A stretch of 64,000 nucleotides of DNA. It comes from Sphingomonas cremea. Lineage in GTDB: Bacteria > Pseudomonadota > Alphaproteobacteria > Sphingomonadales > Sphingomonadaceae. Positions 44,476-54,293 of this stretch are shown piece by piece (positions within the stretch are counted from its first letter, which is position 1; each line of letters opens with the position of its first letter). The notes below the pieces were generated by a model. It did no database searches and was not told the origin of the DNA. It saw nothing but the letters and a program-made list of their open reading frames with translations. The stretch spans positions 664,988-728,987 of the forward strand of contig NZ_JAKFGM010000002.1 of assembly GCF_021502585.1 (NCBI RefSeq). Reading direction: 5' to 3'. The translations under genes and the position numbers were made by a program.

Positions 44476-45078
44476 ATGAAGCTTTACTATTCGCCGGGCG
44501 CCTGCAGTATCGCGACCCGGATTTCGCTCCATGATGCCGGCATTCCGGCCGAATATGAGCAGGTCGATCTCAAGGCAAAAGTCACCGAGCGCGGCGACGA
44601 CTATCTGGCGATCAATCCGGCGGGTGCCGTGCCGATGCTCGTCCTCGACGACGGCCAGGCGGTGACGGAGAATGTCGCCATCCTGACGCTGATCGCGGAG
44701 CGCGCCCCGAAGTTGGGCATCGACGGTCCGCTTGGCCAGATAAGATTGATCGAAATGCTCTCTTATCTTTCGACCGAGCTGCACGCGGCTTTCAAACCCT
44801 ATTTCCACGCGACGAGCGAAGACGAGAAGGAAAAGGCGGCCGAAGCGGTTGGCGTGCGGCTCAACCTGTTAGCCAGCAAATTCGGCGACCCTTACCTACT
44901 CGGGTCGCACTTCACGGTGGTCGACGCCTATTTCTTCGCGATGCTCCGCTGGGCAAGGGAATTCGGAATCGATCTTCCCACGCCATTTCCGGCCTATTTC
45001 GACCGACTCTCGGACCGGTCAGCGGTGCGACAGTCATTGCTGGAAGAGGGCTTGGCCAGCCCGTTGATCGCCGCCTAG
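44476..45078 (+). CDS. Glutathione S-transferase (beta-class-like)
   Basis: A 200-residue cytoplasmic enzyme. The thioredoxin-like domain starts MKLYYSPGACSIA with Cys10 at the beta-class catalytic position, then NPAGAVPMLVLDDG and the Glu of VTENVAIL. The helical C-terminal domain has FTVVDAYFFAMLRWA. Detoxifies electrophiles by conjugation or disulfide exchange. ATG at 44476, 8 bases after GGGAG; a GTG at 44467 is the alternative. Apparently last gene of the TIR-like transcript, closed by a terminator. Confidence 0.92.
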   Translation: MKLYYSPGACSIATRISLHDAGIPAEYEQVDLKAKVTERGDDYLAINPAGAVPMLVLDDGQAVTENVAILTLIAERAPKLGIDGPLGQIRLIEMLSYLSTELHAAFKPYFHATSEDEKEKAAEAVGVRLNLLASKFGDPYLLGSHFTVVDAYFFAMLRWAREFGIDLPTPFPAYFDRLSDRSAVRQSLLEEGLASPLIAA

Positions 45079-45093
45079 CCGGCAAACGATGCG

Positions 45094-45135
45094 AAGGGCG
45101 CCGGGATCGACCAGGCGCCCTTTTACTATTTCTAA
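45094..45135 (+). terminator. Rho-independent terminator after the GST gene
   Basis: Stem GGGCGCC/GGCGCCC (45096-45120) followed by TTTTACTATTTCT, 17 bases after the GST stop. Confidence 0.75.
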
Positions 45136-45141
45136 TCTTCC

Positions 45142-45594
45142 TTAGTGCTGTGGCTGATGCAGGCATGCGGTGTCATATTGCGAGACTGACGCCGTATTGC
45201 GCGAGTTTTGAGGCTGTTCGCCCGCGTAGTGCGTGCCGGCGTTACCCTCTTCGTTGAAGGCTGATCCCGGAGCGCTCGACGCGTTGCCTGGCCGGATGTC
45301 TTCGCATTCGAAGCCCGGCTGACCGGTGCTGGCCGGGCCGTTCAAATGATCCCATCCGACACCGTTCGTGGGGCCCTGGCTGCTACGCGTGATCGGCTGG
45401 CTCAATTGGGTTTGCCCCATAGCGGAGCCATGACCCATTGTGGCGCCCTGGCCCATCGCGGACATGCCACGGGCGGCGCCCATCGTTGCGCCATTACCCA
45501 TACCACCGCCGCCGCCATGCCCGGGACCTGCAATCAGGCCAGCGGGGGTCAAAGCAATGGCGCCGGCTGCCACGAGGAAAATCGTCTTTTTCAT
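45142..45594 (-). CDS. Exported Gly/Met-rich protein, unknown function
   Basis: 150 residues with a signal peptide (MKKTIFLVAAGAIALTPAGLIA). The next segment is Gly/Met-rich, with repeats of MG-Q/H-G-A/S-x-MG (GMSAMGQGATMGHGSAMGQ), then a Ser/Asn/Gln-rich tail with single Cys residues in FECEDI and TACLHQ. No family recognised; the Met/His-rich part might bind copper, a guess. Strong AAGGAG Shine-Dalgarno before the ATG at 45594. Confidence 0.65.
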   Translation of the reverse strand: MKKTIFLVAAGAIALTPAGLIAGPGHGGGGGMGNGATMGAARGMSAMGQGATMGHGSAMGQTQLSQPITRSSQGPTNGVGWDHLNGPASTGQPGFECEDIRPGNASSAPGSAFNEEGNAGTHYAGEQPQNSRNTASVSQYDTACLHQPQH

Positions 45595-45816
45595 GATGAA
45601 CTCCTTCGGACCGCGGCACGAAGGCGGGCGCAGTCCCTTGAGCCCCTGTTGGTTCACCCCAACGATTAAAACGGTTTGAGCGCCCGCTTGTTGCTCGACC
45701 TGGCGGCATATAACGGTGAGTCGCCGCGTGATTTGTCGGGATGAAAGCACAGCTTGGGCTTGCCTTCCGCATCGAAGCGGGGTTGCATATGATCCTGCCA
45801 GAGCAGGGGTTATGCG

Positions 45817-46352
45817 ATGAGCGAAAAGTTGGTGAACCCGGACGATCCGGTCTTCCCGAAGGAGGTGCACAACCTTCTGGTCGCGGCCAATGCCACCAAT
45901 ATCACTCTGTCGGGCATGGCCGACACCAAGGCGTCGATCCTGATGGGCGCGAGCTTCGTCGTATTTTCCATGTCGATCAGCGATATCGCCGACGGGAAGG
46001 CCAGCCTTCCGCTGCTGGTGCTGACCACATTCTCGTTCGTTGCGACGATTTTCGGCGTGCTGACGGTCCGGCCCAACAAAATGGTCGTTACCAAGACCCC
46101 GATTCCGCCGGAGAAAATCAATATCCTGTTCTTCGGAAGCTACACCAATGCCAGGCGCGAAGATTATATCGACGAAATGATGAAGGTTCTGTCTTCCGAA
46201 GAGGAGACGTACCGCCGGCTGACCGCCGATCTATACGACCATGGCAAGGTGTTGCGCGACGACAAGTTCAGCTGGCTTTACTGGAGCTTCACGCTGTTCC
46301 TGCTGGGGATGGTCCTGACCGCTGCAGCGGTCGTTTACCAACTCTGGATGCG

Positions 46353-46356
<4 letters not shown>
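45817..46356 (+). CDS. PycTM-like (DUF5706) membrane effector family protein
   Basis: 179 residues with an N-terminal helix and ATNITLSGMADTKASIL, the hallmark start of the Pycsar transmembrane effector family (PF18967/DUF5706). Two membrane helices follow (about 40-58 and 62-84), a cytoplasmic helical section with FGSYTNARREDYIDEMM and DKFSWLYW, and a final membrane helix (about 153-177). Characterised Pycsar relatives disrupt the membrane upon binding a cyclic pyrimidine nucleotide. No cyclase gene is next to it. AGGGG Shine-Dalgarno. Overlaps the epimerase 3' end by 4 bases. Confidence 0.78.
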
Positions 46357-48337
<1,981 letters not shown>

Positions 48338-49309
48338 TCAGTCGGCTCCTCCCCGGCCTTCGGTCAGGGAGGAGCTATCAGCCAGTGCGGCAAAATAGGA
48401 ATCGCGGTCGGCTTCGTCGGCGCGGCGCTCGTCCTCGTTCTCGTCGGCAAAGGCGTCGGGAAAGCGGCGATCGAGCAGGGCCCGTTCTTCGGGCGTGCAC
48501 TGGCGATTATAGTCCGCGTCGCCATAAATGCCCTCTTCAAAGCCATTGAAGCCGTCGGGCGGGGGGAAGTTGGTGCGCCAGCTATGATCTTCGGTCCACA
48601 CGCGGACATCGTCGCCTTGGTCGCCGGAATCTTCCTCCTCGTCGAGCGCCTTTCCCTGGCGAAGTTGATGAAGTTGATGGATCAACTTCGAATCGCCACC
48701 ATGCCCAAGAAGGGCTTCATCTTCGTCATATTCGACCGGTAGCGGGGCGAGCATGGCTTGCATGTCGGCGGTTCGATCTTCGGCCAGCGCGGCGATGTAG
48801 GCTTCCCAGTTCGCCGCAACACGGAGCGTGGGCGCACCAATCCTCTCGGCGCGGTCGCAGCGGGCATCGAGCCGGTTCAGGACCGCTATAGACAGGCGAT
48901 TGTCGTGACGGTGACGCTCGGCAACAACCTCGCCATCCTTCCAGATCTGATCGACGGTGCCATTGACCGCGCGATGGAACAGATCGTCGGCGAGCCGGGC
49001 GCGGGCCATCGACAGGGCGGCATCCCAGCCCGCTGCGAACAAGGGATCGCGATTGCGCAGCGCATAAGCGGCCTGGCTGCTGCGCTGCACCGCGCGGCAG
49101 GCATCGGTGACCACCCCGCTTTTGGCGAGCGTGTCGAGGAAGGATGCGCGGGCGGCGGGGGTCCAGCCGTCGTGGCGGTAATGTCGCGTTTCGGATTCGA
49201 CGGTGTCGAGGTTGGGTGATGGACCGAGCGGCGGAGGATCGTCGGGTGCATGACGGCCGAAGGAGAGGAGGGCGGGGACGGGGTCCTCGCAGGCTTGATT
49301 GTCGCTCAT
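48338..49309 (-). CDS. HTH protein resembling a terminase small subunit
   Basis: 323 residues. An N-terminal domain at about 45-110 reads WTPAARASFLDTLAKSGVVTDACRAV...SQAAYALRNRDPLFAAGWDAA, a helix-turn-helix of the kind seen in phage terminase small subunits and in a family of sphingomonad chromosomal proteins. The C-terminal third is very acidic and low in complexity (DEEEDSGDQGDD, ADENEDERRADEADRD). No other phage genes are near, so it is probably a domesticated or conserved chromosomal gene of unknown role. Confidence 0.65.
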   Translation of the reverse strand: MSDNQACEDPVPALLSFGRHAPDDPPPLGPSPNLDTVESETRHYRHDGWTPAARASFLDTLAKSGVVTDACRAVQRSSQAAYALRNRDPLFAAGWDAALSMARARLADDLFHRAVNGTVDQIWKDGEVVAERHRHDNRLSIAVLNRLDARCDRAERIGAPTLRVAANWEAYIAALAEDRTADMQAMLAPLPVEYDEDEALLGHGGDSKLIHQLHQLRQGKALDEEEDSGDQGDDVRVWTEDHSWRTNFPPPDGFNGFEEGIYGDADYNRQCTPEERALLDRRFPDAFADENEDERRADEADRDSYFAALADSSSLTEGRGGAD

Positions 49310-49376
49310 GCGACTCGGAGATAACCCATTTGGTTCGTGTAGGACAGGAGAGAATTACGGACCCGGCGGGGCTGGC

Positions 49377-49406
49377 AATGGCCGGAATGGGTGGAAAGCG
49401 GTCGTT
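49377..49406. repeat. Palindromic intergenic repeat, single unit
   Basis: AATGGCCGGAATGGGTGGAA then AGCGGTCGTT, between the HTH gene start and the first small membrane gene's 3' end. Confidence 0.85.
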
Positions 49407-49418
49407 GGTCCGAGCGAG

Positions 49419-49763
49419 CTAGCCGACCCTGTTTTCGAACCACATCAGTGCGACGGTAACCAGCATAATGAGAAGAAGGGTTACGATTATCAGCCTCCAA
49501 AAACGGGCCGACCCAATTACATAATTATAGCCTTCAAGCTCAGCCCCAGTGTGTCGAAGCACTCGCCACATGATAAAAGCGCCCCAACCCAAGCTAAGGG
49601 CGAGCGCCAAGCCGCCTAGCACGGGGAAGCGGTCCGCCGGTGCGCCATCCACAAAAATCATGAATGGCACAAAGGGGATTGCCATGCCTATCAGTGAAAT
49701 AGGCTTTGAGTTCGCCGCAATGTCGCTGTCCACCAGCTCAGCAATCTTGCGCAACAGCTTCAC
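49419..49763 (-). CDS. Small membrane protein, unknown function
   Basis: 114 residues with three hydrophobic segments (about 23-40, 47-67 and 88-107). The first residues are amphipathic (MKLLRKIAELVDSD). The start is GTG at 49763; no ATG fits. No family recognised. First of five small membrane-protein genes set between repeats in 49.4-51.7 kb. Confidence 0.5.
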   Translation of the reverse strand: MKLLRKIAELVDSDIAANSKPISLIGMAIPFVPFMIFVDGAPADRFPVLGGLALALSLGWGAFIMWRVLRHTGAELEGYNYVIGSARFWRLIIVTLLLIMLVTVALMWFENRVG

Positions 49764-49858
49764 AGCTCACAGCCCCAGAATCTGCATTCGTGGGTCGCAC
49801 GACTAAACAATCGATTCACTTGAAACTCCCCCGCCGGAGCGAGAATAGCCAGCCCCCC

Positions 49859-49888
49859 AATGACCGCAATGGGTGGAAAGTGGACGCT
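49859..49888. repeat. Palindromic intergenic repeat, single unit
   Basis: AATGACCGCAATGGGTGGAA then AGTGGACGCT. It ends one base before the stop codon of the 49889-50104 gene. Confidence 0.8.
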
Positions 49889-50104
49889 CTAAATCGGTTC
49901 GGACAGCACCACGTCTACTGCCATATACGCAAGGCCAGCAATCATCGCGGCATACATGCCAATCATAGCCCAGAACCTACCCGGATCTTCGGCTCGGCGG
50001 TAAGAACCACCCTTGGCCTGCACCTCGCCCTCAATGAGGCCATCGACAATGAAAACTGCCGGTATGAGTGCGATTATAGCAAGTCCCAAAAGCAAGAATG
50101 GCAT
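49889..50104 (-). CDS. Small membrane protein, unknown function
   Basis: 71 residues with two hydrophobic segments (PFLLLGLAIIALIPAVFIVDG and WAMIGMYAAMIAGLAYMAVDVV) joined by a charged loop. ATG at 50104 preceded by GGAGGCGATCGCGTA, a good Shine-Dalgarno, which supports real translation. No family recognised. Confidence 0.55.
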   Translation of the reverse strand: MPFLLLGLAIIALIPAVFIVDGLIEGEVQAKGGSYRRAEDPGRFWAMIGMYAAMIAGLAYMAVDVVLSEPI

Positions 50105-50191
50105 TACGCGATCGCCTCCGCCCAAAACGATGAAACGTTATCTGTCGATTGCCGTCAATCACTGCAACGGGTTGAAATCAGGTAGCACGCT

Positions 50192-50221
50192 AATGGCAGG
50201 AATGGGTGGAAAGCGGACATT
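50192..50221. repeat. Palindromic intergenic repeat, single unit
   Basis: AATGGCAGGAATGGGTGGAA then AGCGGACATT. It ends 20 bases before the annotated start of the next membrane gene and so lies in its promoter or leader. Confidence 0.85.
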
Positions 50222-50241
50222 AAATGGGCGAGAAAGTCGCC

Positions 50242-50541
50242 ATGAAAGCGAATGACTACGCCGTTGCAGAGGCTTGGACCAAGGCTGGGCGAAGCCTTCT
50301 CGCTACCGCGCTTGCGTTAAGCGCTGTCCTATCTGGATTTGCTGCCTTCATTGTGCGGACATTTTTCGGTGGCGACGACGCCAACGTGATAGGTGGCCTG
50401 CTACTGCTATTCGCCGGCGCAGCCGTTGCGACGGCTATTGGATTTAGGCGCGTTCAAACTCCGAGTTGGAAGCACTGGTCGGCTGTTGCCCTTCTGGCCG
50501 CTCCAGGAGGCTTATTCCTCCTGACCCAGGCGGTGCGCTAG
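50242..50541 (+). CDS. Small membrane protein, unknown function
   Basis: 99 residues with three hydrophobic segments (LLATALALSAVLSGFAAFIV, VIGGLLLLFAGAAVATAIGF and WSAVALLAAPGGLFLLTQ). An in-frame ATG at 50224 lies only 3 bases from the repeat; ATG at 50242 is preferred though its Shine-Dalgarno is poor. The stop codon touches the next repeat. No family recognised. Confidence 0.5.
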   Translation: MKANDYAVAEAWTKAGRSLLATALALSAVLSGFAAFIVRTFFGGDDANVIGGLLLLFAGAAVATAIGFRRVQTPSWKHWSAVALLAAPGGLFLLTQAVR

Positions 50542-50568
50542 CGACCGCTTTGGGTGGAAAGCGGACAT
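50541..50568. repeat. Palindromic intergenic repeat, single unit
   Basis: GACCGCTTTGGGTGGAAAGC then GGACAT. The stem CCGCTTT/AAAGCGG flanks GGGTGG perfectly. It abuts the TAG of the preceding gene. Confidence 0.85.
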
Positions 50569-50593
50569 CTCAAGCCAATCGACAAAGGTCAAT

Positions 50594-51172
50594 TCACAAC
50601 GGCGAATCCGGCGCCCGGTCCCACAAATCGAGTCCGATCACTAGCCAGCCGAGCGACGCAAGCAGTACCACTCCGCTGATCCAGCGCTTCCGTACGAATA
50701 TCATGGCGTAGGCGGCCAAGACCCACGGATAGTCGAAATAGTATCTCGCCAGGAGATCCGACACCGTGAAGCCACGATGCAGATCACGGATCGACACCAG
50801 CGCGATCAGCAAGGCGACATAGGTCGCGTAGACCAACCAAAAATAGCTTCGATTCTCGTCGAAATAGCGCGCAAGATCGATGCCTTCTGCCGGCATTTCG
50901 TCGGGAAGCGAGATGGAGGCGGCCAGATAAATCAAGATTAGCGCGAGGAAATAGGGGATTACTTCACCAGTCGTGGTCCCCATAAAGCCTCGCCATCGCC
51001 ACCAAAGGTTGAAGAGTTCCAACAGCATCAGTAGCGCGGCGACCGGCGCCACCCAGTCCCAACGCACAATCTTGCGATACCGCAGCAGCCTGTGCAGGCT
51101 TGTCGCCAAATCAGCGATCGCCAATCCAATCACGACCGCCACGAGCGCAGTGATGTATTCGAAGGTATCCAT
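50594..51172 (-). CDS. Membrane protein of unknown function, six helices
   Basis: 192 residues with about six hydrophobic segments, beginning MDTFEYITALVAVVIGLAIADL, then helices around 43-60, 75-88, 110-130 and two near the C-terminus. Many bacteria carry similar proteins annotated only as hypothetical membrane proteins. A role cannot be inferred. Upstream lies a repeat pair. Confidence 0.65.
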   Translation of the reverse strand: MDTFEYITALVAVVIGLAIADLATSLHRLLRYRKIVRWDWVAPVAALLMLLELFNLWWRWRGFMGTTTGEVIPYFLALILIYLAASISLPDEMPAEGIDLARYFDENRSYFWLVYATYVALLIALVSIRDLHRGFTVSDLLARYYFDYPWVLAAYAMIFVRKRWISGVVLLASLGWLVIGLDLWDRAPDSPL

Positions 51173-51207
51173 GGCAGGCCCCCGCTTCCAACTTCACATT
51201 TACTGAC

Positions 51208-51272
51208 AATGTCCGCAATGGGTCGAAAGCGGTCATAAGCGCTTATGGCCGGAATGGGTGGAAAGCGGACAT
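51208..51272. repeat. Palindromic repeat pair (best-preserved)
   Basis: Unit 1 is 51208-51236 and unit 2 is 51244-51272. The outer arms ATGTCCGC and GCGGACAT are exactly complementary between units, and the junction CATAAGCGCTTATG (51234-51247) is a perfect palindrome. It lies between two divergent membrane genes. Confidence 0.92.
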
Positions 51273-51292
51273 GCTGATGCTATGAGTCAGGC

Positions 51293-51610
51293 ATGGACTT
51301 CTCTTTCATCCTCGTCATCGGTCTAAGCGCGATCATCACGTCCACGCTGATGATCTTCTCAGAAGTTACGTCGCGGCGCAGATCGACCTTCCGTTTAGCC
51401 TTCGGCATCTCGTATGTGACCGGCTTCTTAGTGATGCAGCCTTGGGGGAGTGCGTCTCCGAACGAGGTTGGCGTGTCAGTGACGATGTTGGTCTTCATGG
51501 CGATATGGGTAGCTATCGGCTGCATCCTCGGTGCCATTCCAACAGCCATCGTCGTCTCAGTCGTTCGATGGGTGGCGCGTGTTCTCAGCGGACGAGCGAA
51601 CGCTAGCTAA
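51293..51610 (+). CDS. Small membrane protein, unknown function
   Basis: 105 residues with three hydrophobic segments (FILVIGLSAIITSTLMIF, FRLAFGISYVTGFLVMQPW and VTMLVFMAIWVAIGCILGAIPTAIVV). The start is only 21 bases after the repeat pair, so the repeat must be in the promoter or transcript leader. No family recognised and the Shine-Dalgarno is weak. Confidence 0.5.
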   Translation: MDFSFILVIGLSAIITSTLMIFSEVTSRRRSTFRLAFGISYVTGFLVMQPWGSASPNEVGVSVTMLVFMAIWVAIGCILGAIPTAIVVSVVRWVARVLSGRANAS

Positions 51611-51643
51611 CTGGCACTTGCTGCCGCTCTCGGTCCTGCGTCG

Positions 51644-51673
51644 AGTGTCCGCTTTGGGTCGAAAGCTGCCATT
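51644..51673. repeat. Palindromic intergenic repeat, single unit
   Basis: GTGTCCGCTTTGGGTCGAAA then GCTGCCATT, between the convergent ends of the small membrane gene and the TetR gene. Confidence 0.85.
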
Positions 51674-51713
51674 AGCGCAAAAAACGACGCTCGCCTCCTT
51701 GGCACTTTCGTCG

Positions 51714-52310
51714 TCAGCTCTTCGGATGCCTTGCCTCGATCTCGGCGCGCAGGCCCTGGGTGGCGATGGTCCGGGCTGAATCGCGCGGCAGGCCGAGCGC
51801 TCCAGCGATTTCCGGGCCGAGCAATGAGTCGCCGAGTGCCGCCAGGACAAGCCACAAGGTGCTCTCGGCCACATGATGTTCCTCGTGGCCGACCCGAAGC
51901 TGCTCGACCAGCGTGCGGATCGAATCGAGAATCGGGTTCAGCGCGTCGCGATTGCCGCTGAGAATCATCCAGGCGGCCAGCGCCCCGGCACCGCCGGGAC
52001 CGAATGCGTCGAAAGTGCCGTCGACGATCTCGCGGGTGTCGGCCTCGCCGCTGCGGGCGCGCTCGACCGCGTCGGCGATGCGGGCAGTGACCTGCGTGGA
52101 GATGTGGCCGGCGAGCGCCGACTGGAGACCGGCGGCCGAACCGAAATGGTGGAGCAGGTTGGCGTGGGTCCGGCTGATTCTGCCCGCCACGGCCTTCAAC
52201 GTCACGGCCTGCGGGCCGGCCTCCAGCAACAGGCCGCGGGCGGCCTCCAGCGCCGCCGCCCGGCTTTCGTCCGGCGACAGGCGTTTACGAAGTTTTAGGT
52301 TAATTGACAT
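51714..52310 (-). CDS. TetR family transcriptional regulator
   Basis: 198 residues. The HTH reads VTLKAVAGRISRTHANLLHHFGSAAGLQSAL, with the recognition helix of the TetR type, followed by an Ala-rich helical ligand domain. ATG at 52310 is chosen because the upstream extension has no HTH-family sequence. Divergent from the PF10118-type hydrolase gene, its likely target. Confidence 0.85.
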   Translation of the reverse strand: MSINLKLRKRLSPDESRAAALEAARGLLLEAGPQAVTLKAVAGRISRTHANLLHHFGSAAGLQSALAGHISTQVTARIADAVERARSGEADTREIVDGTFDAFGPGGAGALAAWMILSGNRDALNPILDSIRTLVEQLRVGHEEHHVAESTLWLVLAALGDSLLGPEIAGALGLPRDSARTIATQGLRAEIEARHPKS

Positions 52311-52390
52311 TGATGTAAGCAAAGTTATCCTGATGCCTGGAAAAGAAGCTGGGTTCCGCTTTCGCGGGAACGGCGAGAAAAGGGAAGTGC

Positions 52391-53260
52391 ATGAGCGCCG
52401 CAAGCGTGACGCCCGTCGACCTATCGATCACCCCGCGCGACCGGCGCTTTGCGCGCGAGGCGCGGCCGGGGCGCTGGTGGCACGGCGGCAATCCCTATGC
52501 GACGGCCTTCTACAACGCGCTGTCGGCAACCTTCCCCAAGGGCGAGGCCTTCTTCGTCGAGGCTGTGCGCAATCATCGGGAAGGCGCTCCGGCCAAGCTG
52601 GCAGAAGAAATCAAGGGCTTCACCACCCAGGAAGCGATCCACAGCCGCGAGCATGACATGTTCAACAAGGCGGTCATCGAGGCGGGTTATGATCTGGGGC
52701 CGCTGGAGGCGAGGGTGCAGTTTCGCCTCGACTTCATTCGCTCCAAGCCGCCGATCGCTTCGCTGGCCTCGACCATGGCGCTCGAGCATTTCACGGCAAT
52801 TTTCGCTCACGAACTGCTCGCCGATCCCCGTCATCTCGCCGGTGCCGAGCCGGAAGCCCAGGCGCTGTGGCGCTGGCACTCGATCGAGGAGATCGAGCAT
52901 AAGGGTGTGGCCTACGACACCTGGCTCCACGCCACCCGCCATTGGCCGCGGCCCAAGCGCTGGAAGGTCAAGGCCAAGGTGATGCTCCTCGCCACGCGCA
53001 ACTTCACCCTTGATCGGACGTTGGGCGCGATCGAGCTTTTGCGCCAGGACGGGATCACGGGTGCCCGGGCGTGGTTCGGACTGCTCTGGTTCATGTGGGT
53101 TCAGCCCGGAATGATGCGCAAGATCTTCAGCGCCTGGGCGAAATTCTTCCTGCCGGGATTCCATCCCTGGAACGAGGACGACCGACATCTGATTGTTGCT
53201 TATGAGGCCGAAGCCGCCCTTGGCCGGGAGAGTGAGCGCAAGGTGCGGCGGGCGGCGTAA
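52391..53260 (+). CDS. Predicted metal-dependent hydrolase (PF10118 type)
   Basis: A 289-residue helical protein. It has FFVEAVRNHRE, EAIHSREHDMFN, ALEHFTAIFAHELL and WHSIEEIEHKGVAYD, a set of His/Glu residues typical of the PF10118 'metal-dependent hydrolase' family, which resembles ferritin-like diiron proteins. Reaction unknown; relatives are often found near TetR regulators and lipid-metabolism genes. Shine-Dalgarno AAGGGAAG. Divergent from TetR. Confidence 0.82.
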   Translation: MSAASVTPVDLSITPRDRRFAREARPGRWWHGGNPYATAFYNALSATFPKGEAFFVEAVRNHREGAPAKLAEEIKGFTTQEAIHSREHDMFNKAVIEAGYDLGPLEARVQFRLDFIRSKPPIASLASTMALEHFTAIFAHELLADPRHLAGAEPEAQALWRWHSIEEIEHKGVAYDTWLHATRHWPRPKRWKVKAKVMLLATRNFTLDRTLGAIELLRQDGITGARAWFGLLWFMWVQPGMMRKIFSAWAKFFLPGFHPWNEDDRHLIVAYEAEAALGRESERKVRRAA

Positions 53261-53267
53261 CGCTAAG

Positions 53268-53288
53268 CCCTCCCCATCAAGGGGAGGG
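53268..53288. terminator. Hairpin between convergent genes
   Basis: Perfect stem CCCTCCCC/GGGGAGGG around ATCAA, 8 bases after the hydrolase stop and 6 before the GNAT stop. Probably bidirectional; no T-tract. Confidence 0.55.
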
Positions 53289-53293
53289 GCTGA

Positions 53294-53836
53294 TTATGCT
53301 GCCATCGCCTCGACCTCACCACGGCCCATTAGTGAAAGCCGATAAAGCCTGGACATCGCTTGGCTGCCGCGCGCGCAGCTGTAGCGCTCGACGCTGAGGC
53401 CCGTTGGCACGAATCCCAGCTTCTCGAGCACCCGGGCCGATGCCGGGTTGTCGAGGAAGTGCGACGCTTCGAGCCGCGGCAGCTTCAATGTGCGGGCGAT
53501 GTCGATCAGCGCGCGGCCGGCCTCGGTGGCGAAGCCCTGGCCCCAATGCTGGCGCGCGATCCAATAGCCAAGCTCGACCGCGCCGGATGGCCGGCGGCCG
53601 AGTCCGCAGGCTCCGACGACAATAGGGTCGCCGTCCGTCCGCTGGGTGATCAGGAAGCTCGGCATCGCCGGGTCGCGCGGCGCGGCAAGAAACGCCTCGG
53701 CATCCTCGATTGCGTAGGGCCAGGGCGCCGTCGCCAGGTTGCGCACCACCGCCTCGTCGGCAATGGCGCACGCCAGCGCAGGGGCGTCCTCGGCCCAGCC
53801 GGGTCTCAACAATAGTCGCTCGGTCCGGGCGAACAT
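53294..53836 (-). CDS. GNAT family N-acetyltransferase (RimJ/RimL-like)
   Basis: 180 residues. TERLLLRPGWAEDAPALACA start, ELGYWIARQHWGQGFATEAGRALID acetyl-CoA-binding segment (Q-x-x-G-x-G/A type) and HFLDNPASARVLEKLGF are RimJ/RimL-type GNAT hallmarks. The substrate may be a protein N-terminus, an antibiotic or a small amine. ATG at 53836 with GGAAG upstream; GTG at 53842 possible. Confidence 0.87.
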   Translation of the reverse strand: MFARTERLLLRPGWAEDAPALACAIADEAVVRNLATAPWPYAIEDAEAFLAAPRDPAMPSFLITQRTDGDPIVVGACGLGRRPSGAVELGYWIARQHWGQGFATEAGRALIDIARTLKLPRLEASHFLDNPASARVLEKLGFVPTGLSVERYSCARGSQAMSRLYRLSLMGRGEVEAMAA

Positions 53837-53900
53837 GGTCACTTCCTTCTCCCTTCGAGCTGCCCGCTAAGGCCGCTCTGTTTCAGTTTCGGGAGAAGAA

Positions 53901-53939
53901 AATAAAAAAGGGAGAGGAGGGGGCTTCCCTCTTCTCCCT
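53901..53939 (-). terminator. Rho-independent terminator of the rplU-rpmA operon
   Basis: On the minus strand GGGAGAAGAGGG-AAGCC-CCCTCCTCTCCC is followed by TTTTTTATTTTC, about 70 bases past the rpmA stop. Confidence 0.85.
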
Positions 53940-54009
53940 TTCGAGTCCTTTTTCGGGTCTCGTCTGGGGCGCCCCCTCCCGGGAGCGGCCCTTTATCGAC
54001 CGATCCCGC

Positions 54010-54282
54010 CTATTCCGCTGCCTCCGGCATAATGGCTTCTACGTGGACGTATTTGCGACCAAGCTTGCCATCGCGGAAACACACGCGGCCGTCCGTAAGT
54101 GCAAAAATCGTATGATCCTTGCCCAGGCCGACGTTGTCGCCCGGGTACCACTTGGTGCCGCGCTGGCGCACGATGATGTTGCCGGCGCGAACCGCTTCGC
54201 TGCCGAACTTTTTCACGCCAAGGCGCTTGGATTGCGAATCGCGCCCGTTGCGCGAGGAGCCGCCTGCTTTTTTATGTGCCAT
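54010..54282 (-). CDS. rpmA: 50S ribosomal protein L27
   Basis: 90 residues; [27 protein letters not shown] is the canonical N-terminus that reaches the peptidyl-transferase centre, followed by [19 protein letters not shown]. Full length. Follows rplU by 11 bases as in most bacteria, and ends at a strong terminator. Confidence 0.97.
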   Translation of the reverse strand: MAHKKAGGSSRNGRDSQSKRLGVKKFGSEAVRAGNIIVRQRGTKWYPGDNVGLGKDHTIFALTDGRVCFRDGKLGRKYVHVEAIMPEAAE

Positions 54283-54293
54283 CTCTAGAAACT

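Noticed and set aside
48338..49309. Prophage, suggested by the terminase-small-subunit-like HTH
   Set aside because: No large terminase, capsid, portal or integrase gene nearby; the next gene is obgE.
49377..51673. Treating the repeats at 49-52 kb as a CRISPR array
   Set aside because: Spacing is irregular and large, spacers contain genes, and there are no cas genes; the repeats are palindromic intergenic elements.
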